This document shows, one piece after another, positions 11,781 to 21,103 of a DNA stretch of 21,103 bases (position 1 is its first letter; each line of letters begins with the position of its first letter). This stretch comes from Beroe ovata. Its lineage: Eukaryota > Ctenophora > Nuda > Beroida > Beroidae. The translations under genes were made by a program, and so were the position numbers. The DNA is taken from NCBI GenBank assembly GCA_946803715.1, contig CAMPET010000149.1, positions 63,930 to 85,032 of the forward strand. Reading direction: 5' to 3'. The notes below the pieces were generated by a model. That model was not told where the DNA came from. It saw only the letters and a list, made by a program, of their open reading frames with translations, and searched no databases.

Positions 11781-12560
11781 CGCGCGAAACCAGGGTCTAT
11801 AAATTTCATTTTCATCGACAGGCAAGCCTCAGTTGGGTCCGGGTGGCCATCATGTGCCATGGCACTGCAGTGCACTGCAAGAGCAACGGCTAACGCTCAA
11901 CCTCGCTGTGCTTTCAGTGCAGTGACACTGCACTGAAAGTCTTAGTCTTAAGTCTTGCCGGATGTTATCAGCTGTCCACTGTTTCTTGCGTGAAAGTGTT
12001 GCCGGAACTAATAAGATGATGATAGCTCGTCGTTGTAGGATTTCACCCTACCCTTGCTGGCGGGATTTTATCCCGTCGGGGCGGATTGAAAATCGCGCGC
12101 ACCGACGGTAGGGTAAAATCCTACAAAGCTCGTCTATATACCGATACGTACTGCATAACTGTATACGATGCACACGAATAAAATGACACCATATTGCAAA
12201 GTGAAAGTTGAAAGTGCAAACTGCAATCTGCATTTGCAATTACACATTAAGCGTTCAAATTTAAAATTACAATTTAAAAACAATCGAATTTCAACATAAC
12301 TCGGATGTCGGAAAATGTTAACAGTTAATGTTATCATTTATGTACTCGAGAAGATGAAATGGGCCGCAATTTGAATAATATTTATATTTATCAGGTAAAA
12401 CTAAAAAAATAAAAATCTACTTGCACTTGCAGATATTCGGAAAATCATGGTGATGAAGTCAAGCGCTGGCTCTATGTTGTATGGCGAATTGACAACTTTT
12501 TGAAAAATATATTGGGCCTAAAAATTTTGTTTAAAACATCATTGTCCGATAATTTATCGG
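11781..12560 (+). repeat. near-tandem duplication, unit 1 (contains MITE copy C)
   Basis: From CGCGCGAAA to CCGATAATTTATCGG (the last itself an inverted repeat) this unit aligns to 12987-13626. Long identical stretches cover TCAGTTGGGTCCGGGTGGCC, the AAAGTTGAAAGTGCAAACTG region and the AATATATTGGGCCTAAAAAT region. Differences are substitutions, small indels, a local inversion and the MITE. The unit ends exactly at the n at 12561. No gene is recognised; a short minus-strand open frame shared with unit 2 is broken here. Confidence 0.85.
12033..12126 (+). mobile_element. MITE copy C (94 bp) with matching empty site in the neighbouring duplicate
   Basis: Nearly identical to copy A apart from a 5-bp extra CCGTC-like stretch. 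Its flanks are AGCTCGTCG (12024-12032) and AGCTCGTCT (12127-12135), a 9-bp duplication with one mismatch. The second duplicate unit has just one AGCTCGTCG (13185-13193) followed directly by ATATACC, the unoccupied state. This fixes the element's boundaries. Confidence 0.92.
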
Positions 12561-12561
12561 N

Positions 12562-12985
12562 AATAACTTGTTCCCAGCGACATTCGCTAATTTTCACACG
12601 CCATTATGACGTCATAATTGGTAGTACGTAGAGCGAATATTGCGATTTTAAACATAACATATCTTCTGGATTTTTATTGGAATTTTTACGGACGGAAACG
12701 GGTTGCTTAACCTAAACATATTATTCTTAGTTCGATTCGATGTAATTGGCACGAATCCTCTAGAAACATAATTAGCCAATGACCTAATTAAAGTGATTAA
12801 GTTGAATATCTCGTGATCTAAAACAGATATATTGGTATTTCCAACGGGATTTAGTTCTTTGGTTGTTGATCGCTCAATTTGGTAATACTTGCTTCATTCT
12901 CCTCAAAAAATAATCGGGTAATTGACCTAATTAGCCTAATTAAGGTCGATATTTCGTGATCTGGAGCAGTTTGGCTGGTTTTTAC
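12562..12985. other. spacer between the duplicate units, with diverged internal repeats
   Basis: No gene. Two related stretches occur, GACCTAATTAAAGTGATTAA (from 12781) with following TCTCGTGATCT, and TTGACCTAATTAGCCTAATT (from 12922) with following TTTCGTGATCTG. A perfect 16-bp palindrome ATTATGACGTCATAAT lies near 12603. The spacer is bounded by n bases at 12561 and 12986. Confidence 0.5.
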
Positions 12986-12986
12986 N

Positions 12987-13626
12987 CGCGCGAAATCAAT
13001 TTCATTTTCATCGACAGGCAAGCCTCAGTTGGGTCCGGGTGGCCATCATGTGCCATGGCACTGTAAGAGCAACGGCTGACGCTCAACCTCGCTCAGAAAC
13101 AGTGGACAGATAACATCCGGCAACTTGAGTCTTAGTCACTCATTGAAAATGAAAGTGTTGCCGGAACTAATATTAGATGATGATAGCTCGTCGATATACC
13201 GATACGTACTGATAACTGATACGTATACGATGCACAAGAATAAAATGACACCATTATATTGCAAAGTGAAAGTTGAAAGTGCAAACTGCAATCTGCATTT
13301 GCAATTACACATTAAGCGTTCAAATTTAAAATTACAATTTAAAAACAATCGAATTTCAACATAACTCGGATGTCGGAAAATGTTAACAGTTAATGTTATC
13401 ATTTATGTACTCGAGAAGATGAAATGGGCCGCAATTTGAATTATCAGGTAAAACTAAAAAAATAGAATCTGCTTGCACTTGCAGATATTCGGAAAATCAT
13501 GATGATGAAGTCAAGCGCTGGCTCTATCAGTATCACTATGTTGTATGGCGAATTGACAACTTTTTGAAAAATATATTGGGCCTAAAAATTTTGTTTAAAA
13601 CATCATAATATCCGATAATTTATCGG
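12987..13626 (+). repeat. near-tandem duplication, unit 2 (MITE-free)
   Basis: Aligns to 11781-12560 in the same direction and lacks MITE copy C. It begins directly after the n at 12986 and ends with the same CCGATAATTTATCGG. A stretch at about 13095-13123 (AGAAACAGTGGACAG and ATAACATCCGGCAA) is in the opposite orientation to its counterpart in unit 1. It ends 69 bp before the last codon of the OST-alpha-like gene, so it may overlap that gene's 3' UTR. Confidence 0.85.
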
Positions 13627-13694
13627 TTTTTAACTAAACAATTCAAATAAAATCAAAATGAAATTGACCTAAAATAAAGTTAGGTATCGGTTAT

Positions 13695-16600
13695 CTACAC
13701 GAGACTAATTTTACTGACATATTGAGACGGATCAGTAGGAGTCGTTACCGATTCATCACTGTCAGTGTCACTGCTGTAACACGTCACAAACTGCATGGAA
13801 TGTCTTGACGACTTCCCGGGTCCCTGCTCTAGTCCACTCTTTGGCTCTGGAGAACTGGGGACAGTCTCATCGAATGTGACCCGGCCCTGCTTGCCACCCG
13901 CCGCTGCTGCGCCCTTGCTACACCCTCTCTCAGCCTCCTCCAATGTCCCATTGCTCGATAGTTTTCCAATGCTCAGACTGATTGAAGCAGCATCGTCCAA
14001 TTCTGCACCCGAGGATTTGCATAGCTTTGCCAGGTCCTTGGAACTCAGTGAAATGTTCACCTTACCTCCGACTATGCTCACTTTAGGCTCAATCTCCCCG
14101 TCCTCGTGGGAGAGCTTGGTGTATCCCTGTTCTACTTTCTCCGTCCTCATGAGCGAAGCTGATTTGAGTGGTCGATGATTCCGCGCAGCTGATTCCCCAG
14201 GCATTGCCTCTGTGGAGTGGGATGATCGAGTGCTCTTCTTCAGTTTACCCTGCTTCGTGTTGGGGATAAGGTCCTCATCAGAACTAAAGTCCAGTTTTGG
14301 CTTGACAAAAGTACTGTCAACACTCTGCAAACTGTCTCTGTGTACCCTCCTCAAACTGTCTCGCTTGTAACTGTTCAGAGACAACTTATCGTCCATTTCA
14401 TCTGGCAGCTTCACATTGAGCCCCAGCAGTTTCAGACTCAGCAAGTTCTGACTATCGAGCTCCATTTCAGGGGTACTGAGCGAATTCACATCCTCAGAGC
14501 AGCGTCGCTCCAGAGTGACCTGCCTCTTCTCCGTATTGCTGGGTCCCTCAAACGTCGTCCTGTAAAACTCGTTCTCCTTCTCGATCCTATCGAGAGTCTT
14601 TGTCCGGTCAGATTTCTGTCCCTGGACGAGTGTGTAGTCGTCCACTTTGAATATCCTGACAGCTAGGAAGTATGCAAATGTGCACTCAGTGACAGTTGCA
14701 AAGTTGCTCCATACCACGGCCCGAGTGACAGGCTCAATGTCGCTGACTGCCGGCAGGACTCTGCTAAACGCTAGGTAAAGCAGTGTGTTACCCTGTACTG
14801 CAGACAATATGTATATGCTCTTGTAGAGGAACAGTTTGATGAAGGGGGAAGTTTTTGGTTGTGTTATAGAGGCTGCTCGGCAAAGCACGATAAAACCGTA
14901 GAGAGAGGCTAGGAGCGAGAGTGCCTGGACACACTTCAGTCCGAGAGTGATGTAGGATTTGTAGAGAGGTGCTGGGTAGAGGTACAACTCCTCATTCTCA
15001 CATATCAGCTCGGCAAGGCACGTTGCGCAGAACACTACAATCAGCTGTACGATAAGTGTCACTGCACGTGCAGCTGCGCCGCGCGTCACCGAGTTACAGC
15101 AGCAGACGGATGAGCAGGTGTAACGCGTTGTTATTACGTCACGCCACCTCAGTACGGAGAAGTAGCTGAGCTTGCCGTTAGAGTAGGACACCAGGAGCAC
15201 GGCAAACATGTAGCCAATGAGCGCATCGTAACACGAACCTGCAAACAGGAGAGCTGTTATTACATGATCATAGCCTCACAATGTCATTATCAGGAGACTG
15301 ATAATGACTAGCTGATTCGGAATTGGGACATTTCTCCCCATTTCTCACGAGAACTACCTTAGTTGTACTTATTAAGACATGTACTAAATAAGAAAATTAA
15401 GAAAAAATGTCTTAATTTGTACGTGTCTTATATTCTACAGGTTTTAATTCATACATTTCTTAATTTCAACGAACGGAAATCTTTCACCATTCCCACGATT
15501 TACTCTGACTTGAGTATTCAACTTGAAAGCAGTTCCTCATATGTAGCCATCCAATTGCCATATTTGATAATTCTGACGTTCATCAGAAATAAAACCACAG
15601 CTGCCAGACAACTGTGCAGATTTGAGGTCAACAATTGGCAGTGAAGCATGGGAGAATAGGCCAACCCAATCAGTCAATTTCCTGTTGACAAACTGTGCAC
15701 ATTAAGTGATCGGATCAGTTTACACTTAGCTTAAAAATCTATACAATAGTAAAATAGGATTCTTATTCTCAGCCTAGCCCTGACCCTAACTCCTATCCAC
15801 TGCAAGCCAGGCCATCACTGATCACTAGTAGAGCCTGGGTTAGATATAACCTAAGGGAAGAACGCTGATCTTTCCAGAATGGTCAGCTTACTCTTAAGTG
15901 TGAAAAACCGATTGAGTATCGACCCATTTACTCAACCGAGTTTAAACTCTAATTGTATCACTTCGTAAACTATCTAGAATTTCCAGCAGAATGTCAATTT
16001 TTACTGAATTTAAAGAGTTTCTTAAATAGTACAGGTCTTAAATTGTACACGTCTTATTGGTACAGATCTTAATAAGTACAACTAAGGTATACCCTCCCCA
16101 CTCTATAATAGTTCAGGGGGGGGGGAAGTAACATGGACCAGACAATCCAGTGTTCAATAGTCCCCCCAAACTCTGACAAAGTGGTCGCGGTTGTGAATAC
16201 TAGACCTGCAGCATATGTCACACGCTCACACCCCATGGTATATAGGGAGCTGGGAGGGGGCAATCATTTATCATTGGCGCCAGTGATATGGCCCATTGGC
16301 CCAGTTACTGTGAACCTGCTCTTGCAGCAGACACTACTTCATTTACTTAGAGACATGACCCCCTGTTTCAAATTTTAAGAGAGGTATGTAGGGCGGCCGA
16401 CAGCTGATATTTTCTACTTCAGTGATAATTCTAGCGAAATCAATTTTACATGGTCCCCACATGCCACAATTATGATTACATAATAACCCATGAAGAGTGT
16501 AATCAGATTACAATTTGGATTGCATTCATCAGAATGACTGTCCCGAACTTCAGAGATGTGTTTGATTACATAATCATAATGAGCATGAGCGTATCCCTTA

Positions 16601-18429
16601 ATAATAATAGTCAATTATCTCTTAATTATCCTTCAATTAAAGATTGAGTCGATGTTTGATTAAGCTGAAAACGATTGTAAACATTACCTATCGCTTGGCA
16701 TAGTAAGTTAGCCCGTAGAACAAACAGTCCCAGAACATTGAGCGTGGCAATGAACCAGTAGAATGATAGTAGGGCAATGGTCGGTCCCACCATGCTCGGC
16801 TTTATCCTGAAAGAGGGTGTGGTCAGCGAACTTTGGAATCAAAATGTGTCGAGGAATAAACGGTTGGTGAAAGTGAATGGACTGCAATGAACCAGATTTA
16901 TGTTTTCGGTTCATGTATGATATTCTTCATACGGCATTGTAAAGATTGGCCATAATGATGTCATTCCATACTTATATACCGAAATCCGGAAAGCAATTTG
17001 CATGACTATAATTTGCATGACTATAATTTCCCTGGGCCGCATGACTGATGTGTGTGTGCTCAGAGGGAGAAACGTAAGAATGGTGAGTTGATTACTTTCT
17101 AATTACACACTAATTGCTCATTACAGGTGTAATTAGGAACAAAGAAGAGCGCTGGTCTGAGGCACACACAAACATATTATGTGGATAATGACTGTTGGGG
17201 AGACTTACAGCTTACTATCATTTAAATGAGCTAATTATGGTATCAAACATCACCATCTTTATGATGATGAAATTCCTAGCATACCAGACATGCCAATGTT
17301 TTCCCATACGAATCATGATAATATGATGTTTGATGGCAGAATATGCATGGTGATGGAAAATTCTCGAGAGTATTTTGATCGAATTATTCTCGGACAAAAA
17401 TACCATATCTCGATTTTTTTGGCGCATGAAATCAATAAATCAAGGATAACCGTTTATCTTGAAGTTTGAATGCAATTGAATTCTAGGAATCCAAGCATCA
17501 ATACCTGCAATGGCGCAATGCTTGATAAGACATTTGAAAGTAAGCACTGCGGGCGATATGAAACACTAATGAAATGGAACGCATGAGTGAAAAGTCCTAA
17601 ATTTAGAAATGTGAAATGTGTGATGATCGAATTGAAATTCAATAACAATTACTAGGGTGTGTCCGCAGGACAATGTGAATGGTTGTATATTTAGGACTAG
17701 GGAGGGAGTGGGGTGAGGCAATCATTTAGAACATTGGAAATTATAACATTGGAAATTAAGGCAAAATCGGCCCAATATTCCCCCAATGATCGAATAGCGA
17801 ACACATACACACGTGTTCTCCAATTACCTGGTGAAGGAACGGTGTTTGTTTTGCACGTGCACAAGGCTGATCGTCATGGCGAATACTTGCAGGAACGCCA
17901 CGACTATCATGATGATGTACTCTGGGGGCGCCTCGTCGATCACCTTCTTAACATGGGGTAGATGTGTCACCAGTGGCCTGACCGAGGGAAGGAGGGGTCA
18001 GGGGTCAACCAGGGCTGCGCGTGTAAAGAGGGTGGGGCCGCATGGGGATGAAAATGGGGCAAGGCGGAAAAGGATTATAGAGATGAGGGGGGATACAGAT
18101 AAGGATCATTATTCATTCGTTACCAGAGATCTCGTAAATTATTGTGGGAAATATTGAGGGCTACAGCTGGGATGAGAAGTGGGGTAATACCCAGATAGAG
18201 GGCGTGTCACGCACATAGCACACAGAATACCATAAATTACACAACGAGATATCATTCCTCTAACACACACACACACTTCACAATCTCAATCACATCCAAT
18301 TAGTGAAGTATTTATACTAATGATGATCATATATCACACATATTGAACACAATAGTATACTCACACATCTTTCTTGACTGCCATAGCAACCGGTAGCAAC
18401 GTGAGAATACGTGTGGGAAATCCTAACAT
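13695..18429 (-). CDS. organic solute transporter alpha (SLC51A)-like protein with long cytoplasmic tail, four exons
   Basis: Exons 18429-18365, 17977-17828, 16806-16688 and 15238-13695 (stop) join in phase with GT-AG borders to give 625 residues. After a short hydrophobic N terminus (MLGFPTRILTLL) come helix 1 (EYIIMIVVAFLQVFAMTISL), helix 2 (ALLSFYWFIATLNVLGLFVL), helix 3 (CYDALIGYMFAVLLVSY), a Cys-rich loop CSSVCCCN at about 153-160, then ALSLLASLYGFIVLCRA and later helices to about residue 308. The Cys cluster, the CYDA block and the LYGxxVLxRA block point to OST-alpha rather than TMEM184. Residues from about 310 form a Ser/Thr/Glu-rich tail of some 315 residues, far longer than in vertebrate SLC51A (about 340 residues in all). 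SLC51A works with the single-pass SLC51B in steroid and bile-acid transport; no such partner is seen here. The first exon is the least certain part (good GTGAGT donor and phase, short peptide). Confidence 0.85.
15357..16087. mobile_element. 731-bp non-autonomous element with terminal inverted repeats and TA flanks, in an intron
   Basis: The ends CCTTAGTTGTACTTATTAAG (from 15357) and its exact complement (up to 16087) form inverted repeats of about 28 bp with two mismatches further in. TA flanks both sides (15355-15356, 16088-16089), as expected for a Tc1/mariner-type insertion. Near both ends a motif close to TCTTAAATTGTACACG recurs about every 16 bp: GTAC lies at 15365, 15381 and 15419 on the left, and at 16029, 16045, 16060 and 16076 on the right. 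The interior open frame (15363-15644) shows no transposase. The element lies in the third intron (15239-16687) of the OST-alpha-like gene. Confidence 0.82.
16469..16580. repeat. 112-bp inverted-repeat structure in the same intron
   Basis: ATTATGATTACATAAT (16469-16484) and ATTACATAATCATAAT (16565-16580) are complements at 14 of 16 positions. Further GTAATC/GATTAC words lie inside. The size would fit a MITE, but no target-site duplication was seen. Confidence 0.4.
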
Positions 18430-18486
18430 ATCGGCCCTATGTGAGCTACTGGGGGAGGAAGGGAGGGGTGAGTATCATTATGCAAA

Positions 18487-18562
18487 AACAACATAATGTG
18501 CGATAAACAACATAATGTGTGATAAACAACATAATGAGTGATAAACAACATAATGAGTGATA
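18487..18562. repeat. 19-bp tandem repeat, four units
   Basis: Four near-identical copies of AACAACATAATGNGYGATA lie 58-133 bp upstream of the proposed start codon of the OST-alpha-like gene (minus strand). They could be in its 5' UTR or promoter. Confidence 0.9.
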
Positions 18563-20293
18563 AGTTGGTAAATTCATTATCAACGAAATCGATAAATCCT
18601 CAAACCACACACACAAAGCTTATTAACCGGAGGCGAATGTGTGCCAAAGAATCGCGTTCAAACAAAAGACAGCACAACAAGTTGCTCTATCCCTAGATAA
18701 TAATCGCTGTGAAAGTTGCAATCAAGGTCTGTGTGTATGCAATGAACGCGGTGAATCAGACGACAACCTGTCACAGCTTTAATGATACGCGTTCTCACAG
18801 TCACAATGTAGGACAAATCTGAGATATGCAGTTAAAAGATAAATCACCGCTACTATGATCCCAGGCTGATAATCTATGGAAAGTATCGCAACTATCTCCA
18901 TTCAGCGGAACATGATACATCATGTACACGTACTGTAATATTTGGACCGTGATGGCAATGGAATGTGGGTGGGGGGACTTTGATGTCTGCGCGCGCGATC
19001 ATGACCTATGCTGAAACAGACACCCTAAAACATGATCATTGGAGTGATATATTGGGGACCATGATCGGTCATAGGCGCGGTGTTACCGCTCACACGAGGG
19101 ATTGTAAACACAAACACATACAACTCAAATACACACACACACACATTTCAACATGTTAAATCAATTAATTCATTATGCGCGATATGTAAATGTAATGACT
19201 CTGTGAAAGCGCGCGAGCGATCGCCATATTCAAGGTCGGGTTCATATCATGACCTCATATTTTGATTCATGTGATGACCCCCCTAACTTCTTCTTTTTGT
19301 AATTCAATGCTAAAACTCGCTACCTGCGAGGGCAGCTAAATATCTCTGAGAATCAAATTAGGGGTCTAATAGGGGGACACATGCAAGGGAGTGATATGAT
19401 GGTTGTAGGTCCGTGTACTGGTTCCCATGAACGGGTATGGATTGGATACAAAGTGTAAATTACAGTGGATAATGAAACACAATTATATCGAGGTAAGCGA
19501 GGACTAACGACCCGTGAACAGTGCTGCACATAGACTGCAAAGTGTGTGTGTGTGTGTNCCAGTTTGTCTAATTTACTTCATAGTGTGGCTTCATGTCAAC
19601 CACTATGAATCGGTGGTAAACCACGCTCTACATTCACACTGTGTGTGTCATGTGTGTCATGTGTGTGTGTGTATGTGTGTGTGTGTGTATGTGTGTAGCG
19701 GGGCGTGGGAATGCAAAGTGTTAGAGTGCGGGGCTATAACAACGAATCTAGGGCCTAGGCGAATCACCCCCTTATTGCAGGGACCTCGAGTCCTACTCTG
19801 TACTACAATCTGTGACGTCATGATATAGTGGTGGTCCACGCACTGCAAATCTATAGTAACTTCGTGTAGGTAAAAACGTGTAGATCAAAGGAAATGTCCA
19901 CGGTTCAAGTAACTGCAGCAGTGTACGAACCACATTGTTTACATTTCTTTGTAGTTTGCTTCTTTGTCAGCCACTGTCTGTCTGTCTGTGTATGTCTGTA
20001 AGCATCCTATTCAACCGCAATACAGTATAGCAGAGTTTCAGTGAGGATACTCATGGAAAGCAACAATCAACACGTCGTCTACAGTTTGGAACACGTGTAT
20101 CGACAACACGTGTTATCTACAACACGTTACAAACACGTAATATCTCTGAAACACCTCTAACAAATTGAAATAACAGCATTATCTCTGTAAACAGGGCAAA
20201 AGGAGAAGAGTAAGCAGTGGGAACCGACCCAATCTGGTCTATATACCTAGCTCATAGTCATAGCTGTGCGGAGTTATGAGTAATATGTGTCGT

Positions 20294-20331
20294 AACAATG
20301 GCCAGAGGCCACAACAATGGCCATTGGCCAC
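20294..20331. repeat. 19-bp direct repeat, two units
   Basis: AACAATGGCCAGAGGCCAC is followed at once by AACAATGGCCATTGGCCAC; each contains GGCC palindromes. Confidence 0.8.
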
Positions 20332-20446
20332 AACACACAAACAAGCCATAGGTATATGCGGTAAACACTGGCTGGTTTGTGTACAGTACGAACACACAGG
20401 CTAACTGTATAAGTAGCTAGGGAGGGTGCTGTGCGCCTAGGATTGT

Positions 20447-20527
20447 ACACTGTTATACACACTGTACACACTGTACACACTATATACACTGTACACACTG
20501 TTATACACACGGTTATACACTGTACAC
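20447..20527. repeat. TGTACACAC-type tandem repeat
   Basis: Words CTGTACACA, CTGTTATACACA and CTATATACA recur for about 80 bp. The Val/Cys/Thr-rich frame on the minus strand is an artefact of this repeat. Confidence 0.8.
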
Positions 20528-21072
20528 TGGGAAAAATGAGGGCTGAAGGAAGTGACAATTAGGATGAAATTGATTAATTGTACGCTGTAGTACAATAGTA
20601 CATGGATCCACATTGCACATTGAGATGAATTGAAAGAGACAAGAGAAAGATGGAGGATATAGCTAACACCCTGGTAAACTTAAAAGAGATAGCACCCCGA
20701 AAAAGATGCAGTGAAAAGTGCACCCTGCTAAATTTCATGTCTCTCTCGTCGAGAGAAACACGAAATCCACGACTGGATGATTGACAACTGGACCTGACTG
20801 ATTGTTATTGTTAAAAAGATGATGGGCATGTTAGAACTGGCTCGAGCCAGATCTCACTCACACTCATTACCACTCTCTCTCCCTCACTTGTGTACATATT
20901 ATAATGTGTGAGAATCGATGAGATCATCATCATGATCCCCTCCTCCCACCTCTTTTATTAGATTTGCATATGAAATTCACTGGGTGAGACATATTCTATG
21001 AATTAGCGGGATCTGTGATGACCGATGATGATCGCGCATAACAAATAGTGTTACAAGTGGTGTCTGTTGATA

Positions 21073-21103
21073 TCCGTGTGTGTTGTGTGTGTGTGTGTGT
21101 GTG
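21073..21103. repeat. (GT)n microsatellite at the window end
   Basis: Uninterrupted alternation of G and T to the last base, after a GTGTGTGTTGTG lead-in. Confidence 0.85.

Larger units (their letters stand above)
18563..21103. other. 5' flank of the OST-alpha-like gene; no gene recognised
   Basis: About 2.5 kb with no supported coding exon on either strand. It holds GT/CA tracts near 19128-19143, 19542-19557 (ending at the n at 19558) and 19640-19697, the repeats listed separately below, and a TGACGTCA palindrome near 19812. Any further 5' exon of the gene would lie here or beyond the window. Confidence 0.45.

Noticed and set aside
12048-13402. Two similar minus-strand open frames (about 67 and 88 codons) in the duplicated units as a small gene family
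   Set aside because: The shared frame follows from the duplicated DNA. It is broken by the MITE and by indels in unit 1, and the peptide has no start context, domain or codon-level conservation that I can see.
13795-14178. Plus-strand open frame opposite the OST-alpha-like tail
   Set aside because: Shadow of the long coding exon on the other strand.
17242-17334. ATCAAACATCA / TGATGTTTGAT inverted repeat in the second intron of the OST-alpha-like gene
   Set aside because: Arms of 11 bp in AT-rich DNA without terminal features or a flanking duplication; chance is likely.
18487-18562. CRISPR-like direct repeat array
   Set aside because: Units are contiguous with no unique spacers, and the window is eukaryotic; it is a minisatellite.
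19514-19848. Cys/Val-rich plus-strand frame and Thr/His-rich minus-strand frame
   Set aside because: They cross (GT)n tracts and an n base, with no domain or splice support.

Overview
The window reads as nuclear DNA of a metazoan invertebrate. It has split genes with short GT-AG introns (mostly 90-550 bp, one about 1.4 kb), AT-rich intergenic DNA, many simple repeats, small inverted-repeat transposons and a decayed non-LTR retrotransposon. Compact spacing and gene content would suit an early-branching marine animal such as a sponge, but nothing here fixes the phylum. Five isolated single n bases (5333, 6944, 12561, 12986, 19558) lie at simple repeats or at the edges of a duplication and look like assembly joins.

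Four protein genes can be assembled by hand, with reading phase kept across every proposed junction. (1) 49-1293, plus strand: the C-terminal 360 residues of an UNC93-like major-facilitator membrane protein; the gene continues upstream of the window. (2) 3938-1545, minus strand: a nine-exon gene for a protein of about 445 residues with one membrane helix near each end and a long, partly cysteine-containing and His/Asp/Glu-rich loop; I recognise no family. (3) 8206-10858, plus strand: a complete eight-exon TMEM184 homologue of 392 residues. (4) 18429-13695, minus strand: a four-exon organic-solute-transporter-alpha (SLC51A)-like protein of 625 residues, with a seven-helix core and a cytoplasmic tail of about 315 residues. 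Genes 3 and 4 belong to the same superfamily (Solute_trans_a / OST-alpha) and converge.

Layout: genes 1 and 2 converge with about 250 bp between their stop codons. Genes 2 and 3 diverge across 4.3 kb holding a GT-rich tract, an 89-bp MITE, a broken reverse transcriptase and a degenerate minisatellite. The 2.8 kb between genes 3 and 4 is packed with repeats: an inverted-repeat (foldback) element carrying a MITE in one arm, and a near-tandem duplication (about 0.64-0.78 kb units) in which one copy has a MITE and the other is the matching empty site. The large intron of gene 4 contains a 731-bp element with TA flanks, near-perfect terminal inverted repeats and 16-bp-spaced subterminal motifs. 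The last 2.7 kb is the 5' flank of gene 4, without recognisable coding sequence but with several short tandem repeats.

All four genes encode integral membrane proteins; apart from the TMEM184/OST-alpha kinship nothing shows that they act together. No bacterial-type operon, CRISPR array, or tRNA or rRNA gene was seen.
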